64,000 nucleotides of DNA from positions 63,324,501-63,388,500 of the forward strand of contig NC_134117.1 in NCBI RefSeq assembly GCF_040939455.1. The letters are read 5' to 3'. The notes under the pieces were generated by a model. The model ran no database searches. It saw nothing but the letters and a program-made list of their open reading frames with translations, and was not told the origin of the DNA. The stretch comes from Microcebus murinus. Lineage: Eukaryota > Chordata > Mammalia > Primates > Cheirogaleidae. A program made the position numbers and the translations under genes. Every line of letters begins with the position of its first letter. Position 1 is the first letter of the stretch. Positions 47,386 through 60,788 of this stretch are shown here, piece by piece.

Positions 47386-50300
47386 CCTTTGGTGTTTACC
47401 AGTTCATGCTGCCAGGGTGGTGGCCTGAATTTGTGCATTTTTCCATTTATAGATATTGGATTGTAGCTCCGAATGTTTGTTTTTCAAGCCTCATAGTCTA
47501 GCAGGTGCAAGGAGGGTCTTCCTAACTGCAGCATTTTCTTTTGTTTTCAGGGTTCCCTCTTAGGGAGACTCCATGCAGACACACACCCATGTTCCTTTTT
47601 GACATAACCATTTGGAGTGGATCCTTTGTGTTTATATTAAATGAAACTTTCACCTATATAGGAGTGTTTTTGATACAGCATAAGTCACCACATTTTTCAC
47701 ACATATTACACATGTAAAACCATACTTGTATCCTAAGAGTGGCTTTATGCCAATTCTGCAAGCATTAAAGTGAGCGATACACCAGAAAGATAATTCAGAT
47801 AATTCATCATGTGCATCTGTGGTTTTGTTGAGAAGACAAGAACATATGTACCAGAGAATAATTAAGTGCTAAAATGTGTGATTCCAACTGAAAAGTATAT
47901 TAGGCCATTTCAGAAAGTAGTGATTAGAGCAGACAAAGGTAGTTTCAAGGGAGAATTGAGGCCAAGGGAGAGAAAGATCAAGAACAAAGGTAGAAGTTTG
48001 CATGCACCTGCCCGTGTGGGAGCCAGTGAGGGGTCTGGGCTGAGGGGAAGACAGGGCCTCATTTGGGAGCTAATGAAACAGCCTCACCTATTCCTCTAGG
48101 CAGGGTTTGGTTAAGGAGGGAGGGATGGGAAGGACATAGCTTGGCTCCGTGTTAAGCCACAGTAAGGATGGGTGCAAGGTAGTGATACAATATCTGTGGT
48201 ATTTTCAAAAGGTGCCAGGTTTCCAGGATAACTTGGAGGGAGGAATGAATGGCAAATTTTAAAGATTTTCTGAAGCTGACTTGTTCCAAATCGTTTAAAG
48301 ATATTGTCTCTGATTTGTGCTAGATATATTTAAGAATTGACTTCATTCCAGCACCTCTTCAGAATGCTGCAAGAAGCAATAGAATTGGCGTGTTTCAAGG
48401 ATGTTTAGTTTATCCATAGTCACATCAACACAGCCCTAGATTTAACCCAAAATAACAGCTTTCGAATATCTAAAAATTTGCAAGTGGAGATACACGGAGA
48501 ATAACAAGAAGGAACTCTTGATTTCTCCGCTTCACCTGAATTAACCTGTGACTGCCTTCAGATTTTTCAGAGGCAAAAACTCCTTTATGGATTGATTGCC
48601 ACGTCACCTGTCTGGGTCCATCTGAAGTCCTCCTTGCAGAAGCCACTCAGCACCTTTTGGGATGGAATGCTGATGTTGTGTAGCATTGGGAAGGAATGCT
48701 CCTGTTGGTTCTGTCTGCACTCATCACAGGGTGAGGAATGAGAGAGGGAAAATGCTGGGCATCTGTATAAGATGAGGCTCTCACAGGGCCTGCCAGAGCG
48801 TGCCTGCCATAGACTGGATTACATATCAACAGCTAAAATTAGTCGTGTCACCCACGTTGTTCACTGCAAGGCAGAACCTTCAGGTAAGACTCAGATTCAT
48901 CACTCTTGCTGGCTCACTTGGTTGCTCGTTGTTGCCAGATAGAGGGGCTATAGCACTGTGTAAGTGCAAATGCTAAATTAGTATTAATAGCCAACGGAGT
49001 CTTCCCTGTATTTTTCACTGATCAGATAATTCTCACTGATGTGAACATTTATAATACGCCAGCTGACACATAACTAGTGTTATTTGCTTGGAATGTTTTT
49101 AGTTTATCTATTTTACTGACTTAGACAAAGGTAAAGGTAATTTTTTAAAGTTATTCGTTCGGGTCCTTGTGTATTTGATCGGAAGAGATCTTTGAAAGGA
49201 AGGCAACAAAGCTGTAGATTGGGGTTTTAGCAGAGTCAGTGTCTAATCTGTGTTTCCTCTTCATCACTTGGTTTTGTCAGGCTTCAGGATGACCTTCTGT
49301 GGTAGCACGCTGATGCTCATCTTGCATCATCGCAGCTCTGAGTAATTCATGATAAATAATGAAATGCTGTTTCCTACAATGCACTGCAAATGGATGAGCC
49401 TTGTAAAAGTCTAAGGAGCTCTATTGCTTCTAAATGACTAGATAACACAAAAAGGTTAACCCTAAAGAGAAAAGATCAAGTAGATCATGCTGCTTGCAAG
49501 GCACGGTCCTCCTGCCTGGTGCCTTCTGATAGATATTTTGCATCTGACCTGTGCAGGGATTGGCTCCTGAACAGTTACCTTCTAGAATGGCAATGGGTTT
49601 TAAGCCTTTCAGCTAGTTGGATTGGCTAGAAGCAATAGTGTTTTATTTGTTTGGAGTGGGAGGAGCGAGAAACTTGTAGAATTTGTTTAAAATTTGAAGC
49701 CCTAAATTAAGTTTTAAAAAAATTGTGTTAACAATCTTAAGGACTTTGTGATGCTGGGATGCAGCAACTTCAATATTTTATTTGAGCACTGATACGAAAA
49801 GAGATGTTAAAAAAAAAACAATTTATCTGAACAAAGCTTTATAAAAATCTGACATTTTTTCAAAATTAACTGTTTCCCTGATGTTTGCATTCTCTCCCTC
49901 TTATCCACATATACAAAAATAAATACATATCAAACATATCCAATGTGCAACTCTCAGCCCCTTGGTACTCCACAATGTGTTTGTACCATTGCAGAATGTG
50001 GTTCACAGGGAATATCTGTGTTTTCATCCTGGTTGCCATAAATAGCTGCATATCTAAGTGTTGAGGTTTGAAGATTTTAATTGCCAGCTACAGAATGTCT
50101 TTATGTATTGCACTCCCATTGTGAAAATAGAATTAAATTGATGGCCAGTAGCTCTTTATACTGACAGGAAAGTCTCTGTGTGAGCAAATCATTGAAAAGG
50201 GTGATCTTGGGCCAGTGATACTTTTAAACTCAAACACTTTGCTGAAGTTTGCCACTGGATTTTCTCACATTTCCCCAGACATTATTACTTTGCCAAATGA

Positions 50301-51039
50301 AATCATCTGTTCCCCCTAGTGGAACTGCTTCCTTTCCTCCAGAAGCTACAAGGTATGAAATGAATTGCATAAAAATAAATCACACATGCTGCATTTGGGG
50401 AAGAGTACTCTAGCAGTTCCATCAATTTCTTTTCACTGCTGTGCTGGAAAGACCACTTTAATTTTCAATTATCAGTTACATGCAATCAGGTGTACCCTTT
50501 GAGCTTCCCAAAATAGAGAGGCTTTCATGCCAGGAAAGTTGGGCCATTTGAATGTTTGAGAATATTCTTGCTTTTCATGAAGATTTGTTGCCATGTGGCA
50601 TGGGGAGAGTGATAATTCAAAGAAGGAAAGTTATTCCCAAAGGCCCGTTTGATGGGATGGGCTATATGGTTCTACTTCCTGACTATATACCATCTGTAAG
50701 CCCACTTTTAGGTGTCAGAGCATGGGCTCAGAGGTTTGTAGATTATCCAGGCTTATTACCTCATGTCCATATGCCTAGTCTACTATGTCCACTTAGATGC
50801 TCTGCCGTTTTGTAGACTCTGAACAATATACCCCGATGAACGTGAGGAGGGGGCATTAGCAATTCTGGGAGGTGGTTTCCACAGAAAATGTGGAGAAGCT
50901 GGAGAGTCTTCTCTTAGAGGAGTTTATCATTCCTCTGCATAATCTTGGTATTTGTGACATTTGTTTTCTTCTTTGCTTCCATGGTAAATTGTTAATAAGA
51001 TAATTAGGACACTGGTTTTGAAAGAGAGAAAAGTAATTA
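47386..51039. other. Repeat-poor stretch of NRG3 intron 1
   Basis: About 3.6 kb in which no Alu, L1 or DNA transposon was recognised. It includes a homeodomain-like AT cluster at 49340-49372 and a CTCF-like core at 50311-50322. Repeat-poor intronic DNA near a neural gene is a reasonable place for enhancers, but no exon could be supported. Confidence 0.4.
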
Positions 51040-51200
51040 TGGCACAGTGGGAAGGCCCAGCCTGGTTTGGGGAATGTAGCCTCTGCTCTGCTACTCAGTT
51101 GTTGAGACCTCAGGGTAAACCACTAGATCTCTAGAATCTCAGGTTGTTCTTCTGTAAATGAGGCTGTTGGACAAGATATAGCAAAGATTCCAAGAGGCCA
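51040..51200 (-). repeat. MIR-type ancient SINE remnant
   Basis: Reads ctctgctctgctactcagtt through ggttgttcttctgtaaatga and ggctgttgg, a MIR in reverse orientation. Confidence 0.5.
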
Positions 51201-51270
51201 AGGTTCTAAATTTGAGATTAAAATTGTAATGGAATTTTTTGAATTAACTGGTTCTCCTGACTCTCTTCCT

Positions 51271-51334
51271 CCTTCTTTCCCTCCCTTCCTCTTTCTCTCT
51301 CTCTCTCCACAAATATAAACACACACACACACGT
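51271..51334 (+). repeat. Pyrimidine tract plus (AC)n
   Basis: A CT-rich tract with (CT)n to 51307, then an AC run at 51320-51332. It is a low-complexity region. Confidence 0.8.
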
Positions 51335-51969
51335 TTTTGTTTTGTTAATATACTTTTGGTGGGACATTTGGCAGTTCAACATTTAATAATATCCAAGTTT
51401 TTATATGCTACGTAGGTGGGACTTGGTTAAGTCTTAAAGTCAGGTGAACTTTGCTTGTTTATACCTTTGAAAAGAATTCCTTCCCCTTCTTTTGAAAGAT
51501 GTAGAGTTTGGTAGCCAGCTACAGATCTGTTACTGCAAAGTGTATATGTGTGTGTGTTTTATACACATTTTATGTAAGTAGCTATATGCGAAAGTAAATA
51601 GATTCCAAAAATAGGGGTATGAGGAGCCCTGGAGGAATTACTGACTATTTTATTTGGAAGGATAAATAAAGTCATCCTGTTCTAGATATAATCATAATAT
51701 CTCATCCCCTTAATTAAACAGAATTCCTAGTTGGTGAATTTTACAAAGGAGTGTTACAAGAACAGAGGACTAAGAAATGTTATTTCTAGGGCACTATAAA
51801 AAGTTGCCTTAATGTAAGGCAGTACTTCCTGTTATGTTGGTTCCAAGAGGCTTTCGATATCAGAATCTGGTTCTGTACGTTAGATTAGAACATAGCTCTG
51901 AGCTGTGACAGAATCAGAGTGTCATTTAATTCAAACTTAAAATGGCTAGTTGATTTTTTATCTTTTTTT

Positions 51970-52380
51970 CCCACTTGCCTTTTTTATTATTAAACAGGAC
52001 ATGTTCACATAGCAAATTAGAAAACATAAGCAATAAGAGAAGATATTAAAAGTCAACTGTAGTTTTACCACCCAGAGATAATTAATGTTTTTTGTTACAT
52101 ATTACCCCAATTTTTTTGCTTTATGAATATGCATTTTATTTGAAAAAATGAAATTATACTCTAGTACTCTTGTAGATAGCTTTTTGCACTTTATGTTAAA
52201 ATAATTCCATGTTAAAACACCTAAAACCCTATCTTTAATGTCTCTGTGCTGATGTATATTGATATAGTAAAATATAATGAGCTTATCACCCATTGGGAAT
52301 TTAGTTTGTTTTAGTTTGTTCACTGTATAAGATTCTGCCCTCAACATCATAGTATGGAAACATTTTGGCTAACACATATG
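51970..52380 (-). repeat. Old L1-like remnant, antisense
   Basis: The order acaggacatgttcacatag, taccacccagagata, agctttttgcacttta and ccattgggaatttagttt resembles the antisense of an old L1 3' end. Tentative. Confidence 0.4.
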
Positions 52381-52596
52381 CAAAAAAGCTTACTTTTTTA
52401 TTAAATCTCAAATTTCTAAATTCTCATTTAAGATGATTGAATAGTTCATGTTCTTGCTGCTGAAGTGTCAAAATGCGCATTTTTCCATAAACCCAGTGAT
52501 TGTTCTAGGTGTTGCATCTCATTAACAACAAAACAAACAAAGGACACTGCTTGGCAACCAGACAGTAGTGTTTTATTCTATTTATTTTCTTTTTGT

Positions 52597-52713
52597 TTAT
52601 TTATTTTTTTGAGAATGGGGTCTCCCTGTGTTGCCTAGGCTTGTCTCAAACTCCTGTATTCAAGTGATTCTCCCACCTTAGCTTCTGGAGTAGCTGGGAT
52701 TACAGATGTGCCA
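52597..52713 (-). mobile_element. Alu monomer (FLAM/FRAM-like)
   Basis: A single Alu-type unit (ggggtctccctgtgttgcct to gtagctgggattacag) on the minus strand. Only one monomer is present. Confidence 0.75.
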
Positions 52714-53072
52714 ATAGTTTTGATGTTTTATCTTGCATGCCTCTAATTGCAAGTGAGAATAAACATTGTTAGCACATTATTAAAATGGAAGGTGGAATTT
52801 GTGGAGGAGGTTAGTGAGCCCTTCCTGTCCTCAGGGACTATACATGCAGTCTTCTCTGCATCATCCAGAGCTTCCTGGCTGCCAGGGATGCTGTCCAGGG
52901 AGGTGAAGCCTAGAAGTACTAAGTACTAAAACTGCCCAGTGTAATTTAGTAACAAAGATTTCTTTCCCCCCATTGAAATCCAGGAACAGTGTTGCAGATC
53001 ATGGGCGGATCACTTGGAGTCAGCAGATAATGTCTAAGTTGCAAATGTTCTTGACTAAGTGACCTTAGAGAC

Positions 53073-53445
53073 TGTATCAGTCACCTAAGGCTGCCATAAC
53101 AAAAAACAACAGCCTGGAGGAGGACTGCATGACAGAAATTTATTTTCTCACAGTTTTGGAGGCTAGAAGTCCAAGATCGAGGTGTTTGCAGCAGGATTGG
53201 TTCCTCCTGAGCCCTCTCTCATTTGTGCTCCCATGGTCTTTTCTTCTGTGCACACACATCTCTGCCACCTCTTTGTGTGTCCAAATCTCTGTTATGAAAA
53301 TACCAGTCAGATTGGATTAGGGTCCACCTTAAGAGCTTCATTTTCAATTAGTCACCTCTTGTCCTATCTCCAAATACATCACCTTCTGAGGTACTGGGGA
53401 TTACGGTTTTAACACATGCATGTGGGGATACAATTCTGTATAATA
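53073..53445 (-). mobile_element. MLT1-type solo LTR (ERVL-MaLR), antisense
   Basis: The order ggctgccataac, aaatttattttctcacagtt, ttggaggctagaagtccaag, tggattagggtccacc and ctatctccaaatacatcacc is the reverse of an MLT1 LTR. It is an ancient, non-coding solo LTR. Confidence 0.75.
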
Positions 53446-53538
53446 GGGGCTCACACACACACATATACACACACATGCACATGAACAAAAAATAATAATC
53501 ATAAAATAGTCTAGAGGTCTTAAATTGTAGCACTCGGC

Positions 53539-53700
53539 AAAAGGCGTGGGGAACCTGCAAACTTGGTGCCAAATGTGACCTTCTGGACCCTTTTGGCTGA
53601 ATCCAAACTTCACAAAACAAATACCTTTATTAGCAGGGGCTGCACTTGGGGGTTTGGAAGGCCACATGTGGCCGTGAGGTCACAGGTTCCTCACCCCTAG
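53539..53700. mobile_element. hAT-like MITE
   Basis: The left end (ggcgtggggaacctgc) and right end (caggttcctcaccccta) are imperfect inverted repeats, with a near-palindromic interior. No clear 8-base duplication was found. Confidence 0.6.
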
Positions 53701-54589
53701 TTTGTTTCGACTGTGTTGCTCCATCCAGGCTTAGCTCCCAGGGAAGCACGGCCTGCGCTGCGCTGCACCTGGGCCTTGCCATAGCCACTGCCCCCAGCGA
53801 CCAACCGTGAGTCTGCTGTTGCTTCTGCTAATAAGTACCATGGAAACCCAGTGAGCTCCAGGGGCGGTAGAGAGGTGGGTGAACATCAGATCACCAAGTG
53901 ACACTGGCTTTTCAAATGTCACATTATAAAAATAGAACCCTCTGCTGTAGCTCCCTGCATCTGGGCATCTACTTCCCTTGGGCTCACTGTGATCTCCATG
54001 AGGAGCAAGGGGACTTAGTGCTTCAGTTATCTGTACTGGTTGGTCAGGCTGAGATGCCCTTCCCTGGCGTATCACTCACACTCAAGCCACACCCTGATTA
54101 TTTTGATTTGGATTAAAAAATCTGACTCTGTTAAGGCTTTGATAGATCTGTCCTTTAAGCATTACAGTTCAAGACTGAGGGATGTTGCCTTAACCACTGC
54201 CCTTTTTATTTGCCATTCAGAAAACAAATTGAAAATGTGATATTATGGATAGATAAATTCTAATCACACCCTCAAATTGATAGACCTGCTTATTCAGATT
54301 ATTGGTTCAAATACCCTCAGCGGTCTTAAGTCCAGCCACCCAAAGGGAGCCCCTATGGTTTAATTCAGTAGACTGTTGGATTTCATTTAACGTGGATGTT
54401 ATCTTTTTGTTTTGTTTTCCGCTATCTGATGCTATTACCATCTAATTAGGTTGAAAATCAGCAATTAGAATTGGAGTGCATGTATTTTTCTTTTGATCAT
54501 AGTTACTCTTAAATATGTGATTGTGATCAGTCCGTGTGTGCATGTGGTGTGTATGTGGGAGTGTGTGTACTGCAGGAAGAACAGTGGGT
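53701..54589. other. NRG3 intron 1, no recognised feature
   Basis: Moderate GC with overlapping short frames on both strands. No splice context supports an exon. Confidence 0.45.
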
Positions 54590-54780
54590 GTTAAGTCAGG
54601 AAGGTAAGGTTGAATCCAGGATTTGCTGCTTCTCAGATACCTGAGCTTGGTGGAATCAGTCTTTAAAGCTTCAATTTTCTCATTTGCAAAAGCTCAGATA
54701 ATGGCTGCTGCTTAGCACATAAGGCTGCTGCAAAGTCTGTAGATATCAAACCATCTTATAAACCAAGGTGCTGCAGAAAT
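54590..54780 (-). repeat. MIR-type ancient SINE remnant
   Basis: Reads aatccaggatttgctgcttc to gcttcaattttctcatttgc, then aaaagctcagataatgg, a MIR in reverse orientation. Confidence 0.55.
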
Positions 54781-55699
54781 TAATAACTCACACATTGGAA
54801 GCTAAGTGGTGTTTGACTACATGGGAACCGGGGCAAATTGAAATCATTATGAGAGTCTGAATGTTATTTATGCCACGAGCTAATTCCAAAATTTAATTTT
54901 TGGAGCTAAATTTAATTTTAAATGTTAAGTACTGTACATAGGAACTGATGTTTAAAAAAAAAAAAAAAGTTAGAAAACACTGTTACAGAGGAAGAGAATG
55001 ATGCTGTGAAAATTTAAATCCCACGAGAGTGTCAACTAGAAAAATATCCATTTCCAGGCATCTGGACATGAATTTCTCAGCCTTTGAGAAATGCAGACTT
55101 AACCACCGTGCCCTTTCGGTATGATTGCCCCAGAATTGTGAGATGCTCAGTTTGAAACTGAGTTGTATGTCAATCTCTGATATCTCAGTTTTTGACACAC
55201 TAAACACAAGCAGAAGATGAAATGTGTCTCTGAAGAGTAAAGAACCCTCTCTCATTTTCTCACTCTCCTGTCTCTTGCCATTTCTCTTCAGGTTGATTGT
55301 TCTTAAGAACCGATTCTCAGAGCTAAGTAAAGAATACTTTTCTGAAGCATTTCTTCCAAGGTTTATCTTGATTGATTCTGCAAATTGTTATGTAAAATTT
55401 CATTTGCCAAAATAAAGTAAGATGATTTATATTTCTGGAGAAATCTAAAACTCATCTCATTGACTTTTTCCAATTTCTACTTATTTTCCTCTTTTCCATA
55501 TAATATTTTTAAAGATCCAAATGTAGTCATAGATTTAATTTCCAGAGGATAAGAATTTAGGGCTTTGTTTTCTTCTGTTTATATTGAAACATTGTGTGAT
55601 AAAAAATGTTTACCATGCCTTAAGGGGAAAATGAAACTATTCAAATAATTTAATGGCATGAACAAGCATGCCTATATTCCTCTTCAACACAGCCTGTCT
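54781..55699. other. NRG3 intron 1, no recognised feature
   Basis: AT-rich unique-looking DNA with a short A run at 54952-54968. Confidence 0.45.
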
Positions 55700-56520
55700 C
55701 AAGATCCTTCATTTTTTGACTATTTATTAAGCACCTACTATTTGCCAGATGCTGTTTTAGGCACCCAGCACCCCAGGCTGCATAATGATGAAGATTAACT
55801 CAAGCATTAGCCCCCTGGAGCTTACATTCTCATAGAGGAATTAGATAGGAATATGTAAAACAGTAAGATAATTCCAACCACTGAGAAAGGCTGAATAGGA
55901 TAAAAGTATAGGAAGTTCGAATTTATATGGGTGTTCTGGGAGGTTTTAGCTGAGGTCCTGGTAGTTGAACTGTGTCCCAAATGATGAGAAGAAGCCAGAT
56001 ATGACAATACCTAAAACTGAGGGGTACCAGAAACAGAAAAACAAAAGTTCAAGGACCTTGAGGGACGGAAAAATAGCCAGCGTGTGCCTAAACATAATGA
56101 CCGTACCAAAGAGTGGCAGGAAGTGAAATGGGAGAGGGAGGGTAGGCCTAAGAGAAACTTGGACTTGATTTTTGTTGTAATGGAAAACCACAGGGGTCTA
56201 GGTAGGGGAAAGTTCTGATAATGCTTTAGGTTTTAAAAACATAAAGTGCTGTGTGGAGCTGCTCTCTAGGGGGCCACACTGGGTGGCAGGAAGACAAGTG
56301 GGAAGGCCACTGTCCCGGTCCAGGCATGAGGTCTGGTGGCTTAGACTGGAGAGTGGAGGCATGTGGAGGGACAGGTGCCCTGGCAGACTGGATGTGTCCT
56401 GGAAGGTGAGAAAAAGGACTTACACTGAAGGAAAATCAGGGATGAGTAAATTAAGACTCTCTCCTAGGTTTCTGTCCAGAATAAGAGCAGGGATCGGGGC
56501 TATTAACTGAGATGGGGAGG
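55700..56520 (+). repeat. Ancient mammalian-wide LINE-like repeat (L2 class)
   Basis: The order tattaagcacctactatttg, ccccctggagcttacattct, then an acataaagtgctgtgtggag region and a G-rich tract follows a long mammalian-wide repeat that I associate with L2. This explains the GC-rich frames here. The class name is tentative. Confidence 0.5.
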
Positions 56521-57559
56521 GCTGAGAGATCAGCAGGACTTGGAGTGGGGTAGAAATGAGAAAATAGTTTTAAGCATCTGGTATCTCCGTGCTTGTTAGA
56601 TGTGCGAGTGGATGTTTTGAAACAGTCGTTGGTTAGAGTGTGCAAGGGAGCGGAGAAGACAGCCATTGAAAGAATGAGCAATATTAAAAAGGGTGGTGGT
56701 GCCAGGAACTGGATGTAGAGACCCCTGTCAGCACTGAGTGCTAGGAAATTCCCACACTATAAACTGGGGGAATGGCTTGCAGGTGCAGTGCGGTCAGGAT
56801 GTCATCAGTAGTGCTCACTCCTGCATGCATTCGGACTCACACGGAGGAGACACAAAACATACGTACACTCGTGCCCAGACCTCACCGCAGATCAATCAGA
56901 ATCTCTCTTTTGGAGGAGCGGGGGTGACAGGCATCAGGAGTCTTTACAAAGTTCCCCAGGTGATTTTAATGTGTCGCCAGGGTTTAGGGCAGCTGGGCTA
57001 TAGGAAAGGAAGGGATGGCTTGCTAATTCTGTTAGAGTGGTGGCCCCGGACCTAGGAAGTGGGGTCACCCCAGTAGGACCTCACGGCCTTCAGCCTTTGG
57101 AGAAAGAAAAAGAAGGAAGTGAGGCAAAGCCCAGACTTACAGTGATGGGGACGGAAATCACATGGCTCCCATCAGCACCAACAGCTGGAGGTCAAGGCCA
57201 GCCAAGACCTGTTGTTCATTCAGCACACGTCAGCCTGGCCGCATGGGGGATGAGCAGGATCCTCCCCTACAGAGGGCAACGGCCAAAGAACAGGAAGAGG
57301 GAGACTTCCCAGATGGTTCCTTGCTGACAAGCCAAGCCCTGGATGTTCTCCAGCCTGAGGCCAGGCTGCCACTGCAACTGCGAGGCTCCGATTCTCTCTG
57401 TCTCCGGGGTTGGCTGAATCTACTATCTGGGAAAAATTATATATAGAAAATCTAAACTTTCCTTGTCTCTGACAACTTGGCAAAAATTTTTATTATGATA
57501 CTCAGCATTATTAAAGGCAGGGTGAAATGGCCCGGAGTATGATTTGATGTAAACTGTTT
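56521..57559. other. NRG3 intron 1, moderate GC, unrecognised
   Basis: Overlapping frames of about 76-105 codons on both strands (56738-57483) have no domain I can name. They look like composition effects. Confidence 0.4.
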
Positions 57560-57930
57560 CAATATGTATCTTTATCTTTGTCCAGTAATTCCACTTTTAG
57601 GCCTCTATCCAAAATAAATAAAATAAAATGTGTTTAAAGGGTTTCTTTTTTGTGCATGGGAATTCATCACAGAAATAACTTGGAAAGGTTTGCTAACACG
57701 AATTTTCTACTGTGTAGGCATTACAAATCACTTCTTTAAAATCATAGCATGAGAAAACATATACCAAAGAATGTGAACTAAGAAAAGCAGGCTTAAAAAT
57801 ATATGTAACTGTAGTTATGCAGGAATATTTTAGAAAATAAACATTGGTAATAAATAGACCAAATTGTTAAAAGTAGCTCTTACTAAGTGATTGCATTATG
57901 ATTAACTTTAATGTTCTTAAAACTTTTACT
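57560..57930 (+). repeat. Old L1M ORF2/3' remnant
   Basis: Reads gtccagtaattccactttta, ggcctctatcc, and then a diverged L1 ORF2-end pattern. Tentative. Confidence 0.45.
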
Positions 57931-58937
57931 TAAATTTCATTTTATCTCATTTTAATTTTCCTTAATTTTTTATTCAGCTCAGCTGTCCCATGGGGTTTTA
58001 CTGAAAACAAAAGTTGAAATAGCATTTTAAAAGAGATATATAAATAAGTTCTTAATTTTAGATGAATTTAATTCTGAGGCTTTTTTAAAAACTGATTCTC
58101 CAAATTTGGAATACTAATATCTGCCTCTCAGAGACATTATAAGAATTAAATGAGATAACCAGTGGGAAGTCATATTGTGGAATTCACAAGTCTACATTAG
58201 AATTTCTTTAACATTATTGCAATACTGCTTCTACTCTTACCAATGAACTTCATTCCATGAAAGTGCTGTTTTTCACCTAACATTTTGTTAGTTGAGGGGC
58301 AATGATAAATAGATGTTAAGATAGTTTCCTGATTTGTGGTGATGTGCTGGTCATTGGTATGAACTGGTTTCCCAGAGGGTGACCTGTGATTGGGTAAGCC
58401 GTCCGTGGTAATTCTACTTCCTTTGCTGGTTAGTGATTAGCCTGGGGTCGGGCATCATCCCATCGTAGAGTGGCATGGGGCTGGGCCAGTAAGAGGTAAG
58501 GAGGGATGTGCTGCAAGGAGGCAGCAGAGTATTTTCTATCCTAATTAAAGAAAGAAAAACTGCTGGAGAGCTTGTGTGTTCTGACCTGTACTTGTTACCT
58601 TTCAATGGGATCATGAAGCCTGTAGCTCCTGCAGCTCTCCTTGGACCATAAAACTAGAGGCCTGGAGATGAAGTGCATGGTCCTTGTTGACTTCATGAAG
58701 CTTCGGAGGCAACTGGAGGCGTCCCACCTTTGGACATCTTGAAATACTTGCAAAGGTTTGCTAACACTTCTTTACAGTCGTCATCCGATGACTGTGATGG
58801 TTGAATGATTGCCATACACAGCCAGCAGCGTTGTAGCTGACACTACCTGTGGAATTTGACATCTGGCTCCCCAAAACAAGCAGAAAAGTGGGAGGAAAGT
58901 CTGCCATGTGTTTACGTAGTTTAAATATATGAAAACC
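57931..58937. other. NRG3 intron 1, no recognised feature
   Basis: AT-rich, with a short MIR-like snippet near 58115-58170 and no exon. Confidence 0.45.
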
Positions 58938-58953
58938 AATTTATTTTTCTTTT

Positions 58954-59312
<359 letters not shown>

Positions 59313-59966
59313 AATTTATTTTTCTTTTAGCACACTTTTTTCTTCCTATAAATGCTTCCTTTTTTCTTCTTAACTTGGCAAAATAATTTCTTTTAATGGT
59401 TCGTGCAAATTTACTGCTCTAAATTACTCCAGAAATCAAGCCAAATGAATTTGAGAAAGTCTGAGACTCTTAAACAAATGCATTGTGAATAATACGTTTG
59501 CAGAACTTGCTACCCAGTGTTATGTCCTTAGGTTTAGACAAGCATACCAGTAAGGCAGCTTCTGGTCATGCTGAGATTCTCAAATGGACACTGATTGCCA
59601 CAGTCACTGAAAATTTCATTTACCTAGATGTCTGTGAAATGGTCAAGATATTTACATTTTGATAATATAGAAATTTAGAGTTAAAATTAAGCTACCCTAC
59701 AATTTGTATGTTTTATAGGTGTAATTTAGGAAACTTTGCTGCCCTACGAGGAAATGTTACAAATGATAGCTAGGATCCTTGGGTACTTTGAGAAAGTGCT
59801 TTGTAAATATGAAAATATTGAGGACATGTGTTATTATTTATCCAGAAATATAACTGAAATGCTGGCATATTTCTAGTTAGAAATAGTAACAGCAATGATA
59901 GAAAGTAAAAAAACTTTAGAAGAAACTTTGCTGGAATGCTTTTTTTCAGGATTATATGAGCTTTTT

Positions 59967-60005
59967 TTTTTTTTTTTTTTTTTTTTACCGGCAACGTGGG
60001 GTTTA
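59967..60005 (-). mobile_element. Very short retro-insertion with A tail
   Basis: About 20 T followed by accggcaacgtggggttta. Read on the minus strand this is a 19-base RNA end plus a poly-A tail. Duplication tatatgagcttttt lies at 59953-59966 and 60006-60019, and the minus-strand junction aatt|aaaaag fits the L1 endonuclease preference. The source RNA was not identified. Confidence 0.75.
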
Positions 60006-60019
60006 TATATGAGCTTTTT

Positions 60020-60748
60020 AATTTATTTTTTAACAGATAGTCATCGGTGACATGTTGAACATAACCTATGTACTGATACGGTGTACTGTTTAGGTGAAAA
60101 ATGATACGTTTATTGATATTTCAGTTCAGTCCCCTACCGTCTTTCTCTTTCTCCGTGGTGAAGTTGGGACCCCCAGATAGAGATTTAAAGGAGAGAAAGG
60201 CGGGGGCGGGGAGGGTGCAGTGTTAGAATGGTGTAGACTATCTCAGGATACTAAAGTGGTCACATGATCCCAGTGACTTTGCTGATGTGGTCCTGGCTGG
60301 AGGCTGAAAGGCTGCGTCCAGCACTGTCATCCCGCTCTCTGAGGAGTAGGCGGAAGCCGACCTGCCCTGTCCCCTGTGCTCCCTGCACTGAGTTGAGAGA
60401 ACCAGGGATGCCCGTGCCATCAAGAATGTGGCCAACATGAGTGACTCCCGTGTAGGGAACATTGGCTTCATGTTAATAAAATACACAGTTTACATATCTG
60501 ACACCTTCACTATTGGATAGTAAAAAATTCAATTTGTGAGATCTTAAAATTAAGCAACCTTTGACAAACTCAAATAATTAACTCTAAAGTTAAGAGGAGA
60601 GATTGTAGGAAGTGGGGGAAAAGGTTAATCTGTTCTGAAAATCACATGAATTTCATAAAAAGAGCACAGATGGTGGTTACCTCTGGGCACAGTCTGGGTC
60701 ATGCATTTCTCTATGTGTTTACTTGTCCTAACCGTTCCAGCAAGTCTG

Positions 60749-60788
<40 letters not shown>

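Noticed and set aside
57037..57483. Overlapping frames of 87-96 codons as possible alternative NRG3 exons
   Set aside because: No matching splice-site pair or family similarity was found. The frames overlap on both strands and sit beside an ancient GC-rich repeat.
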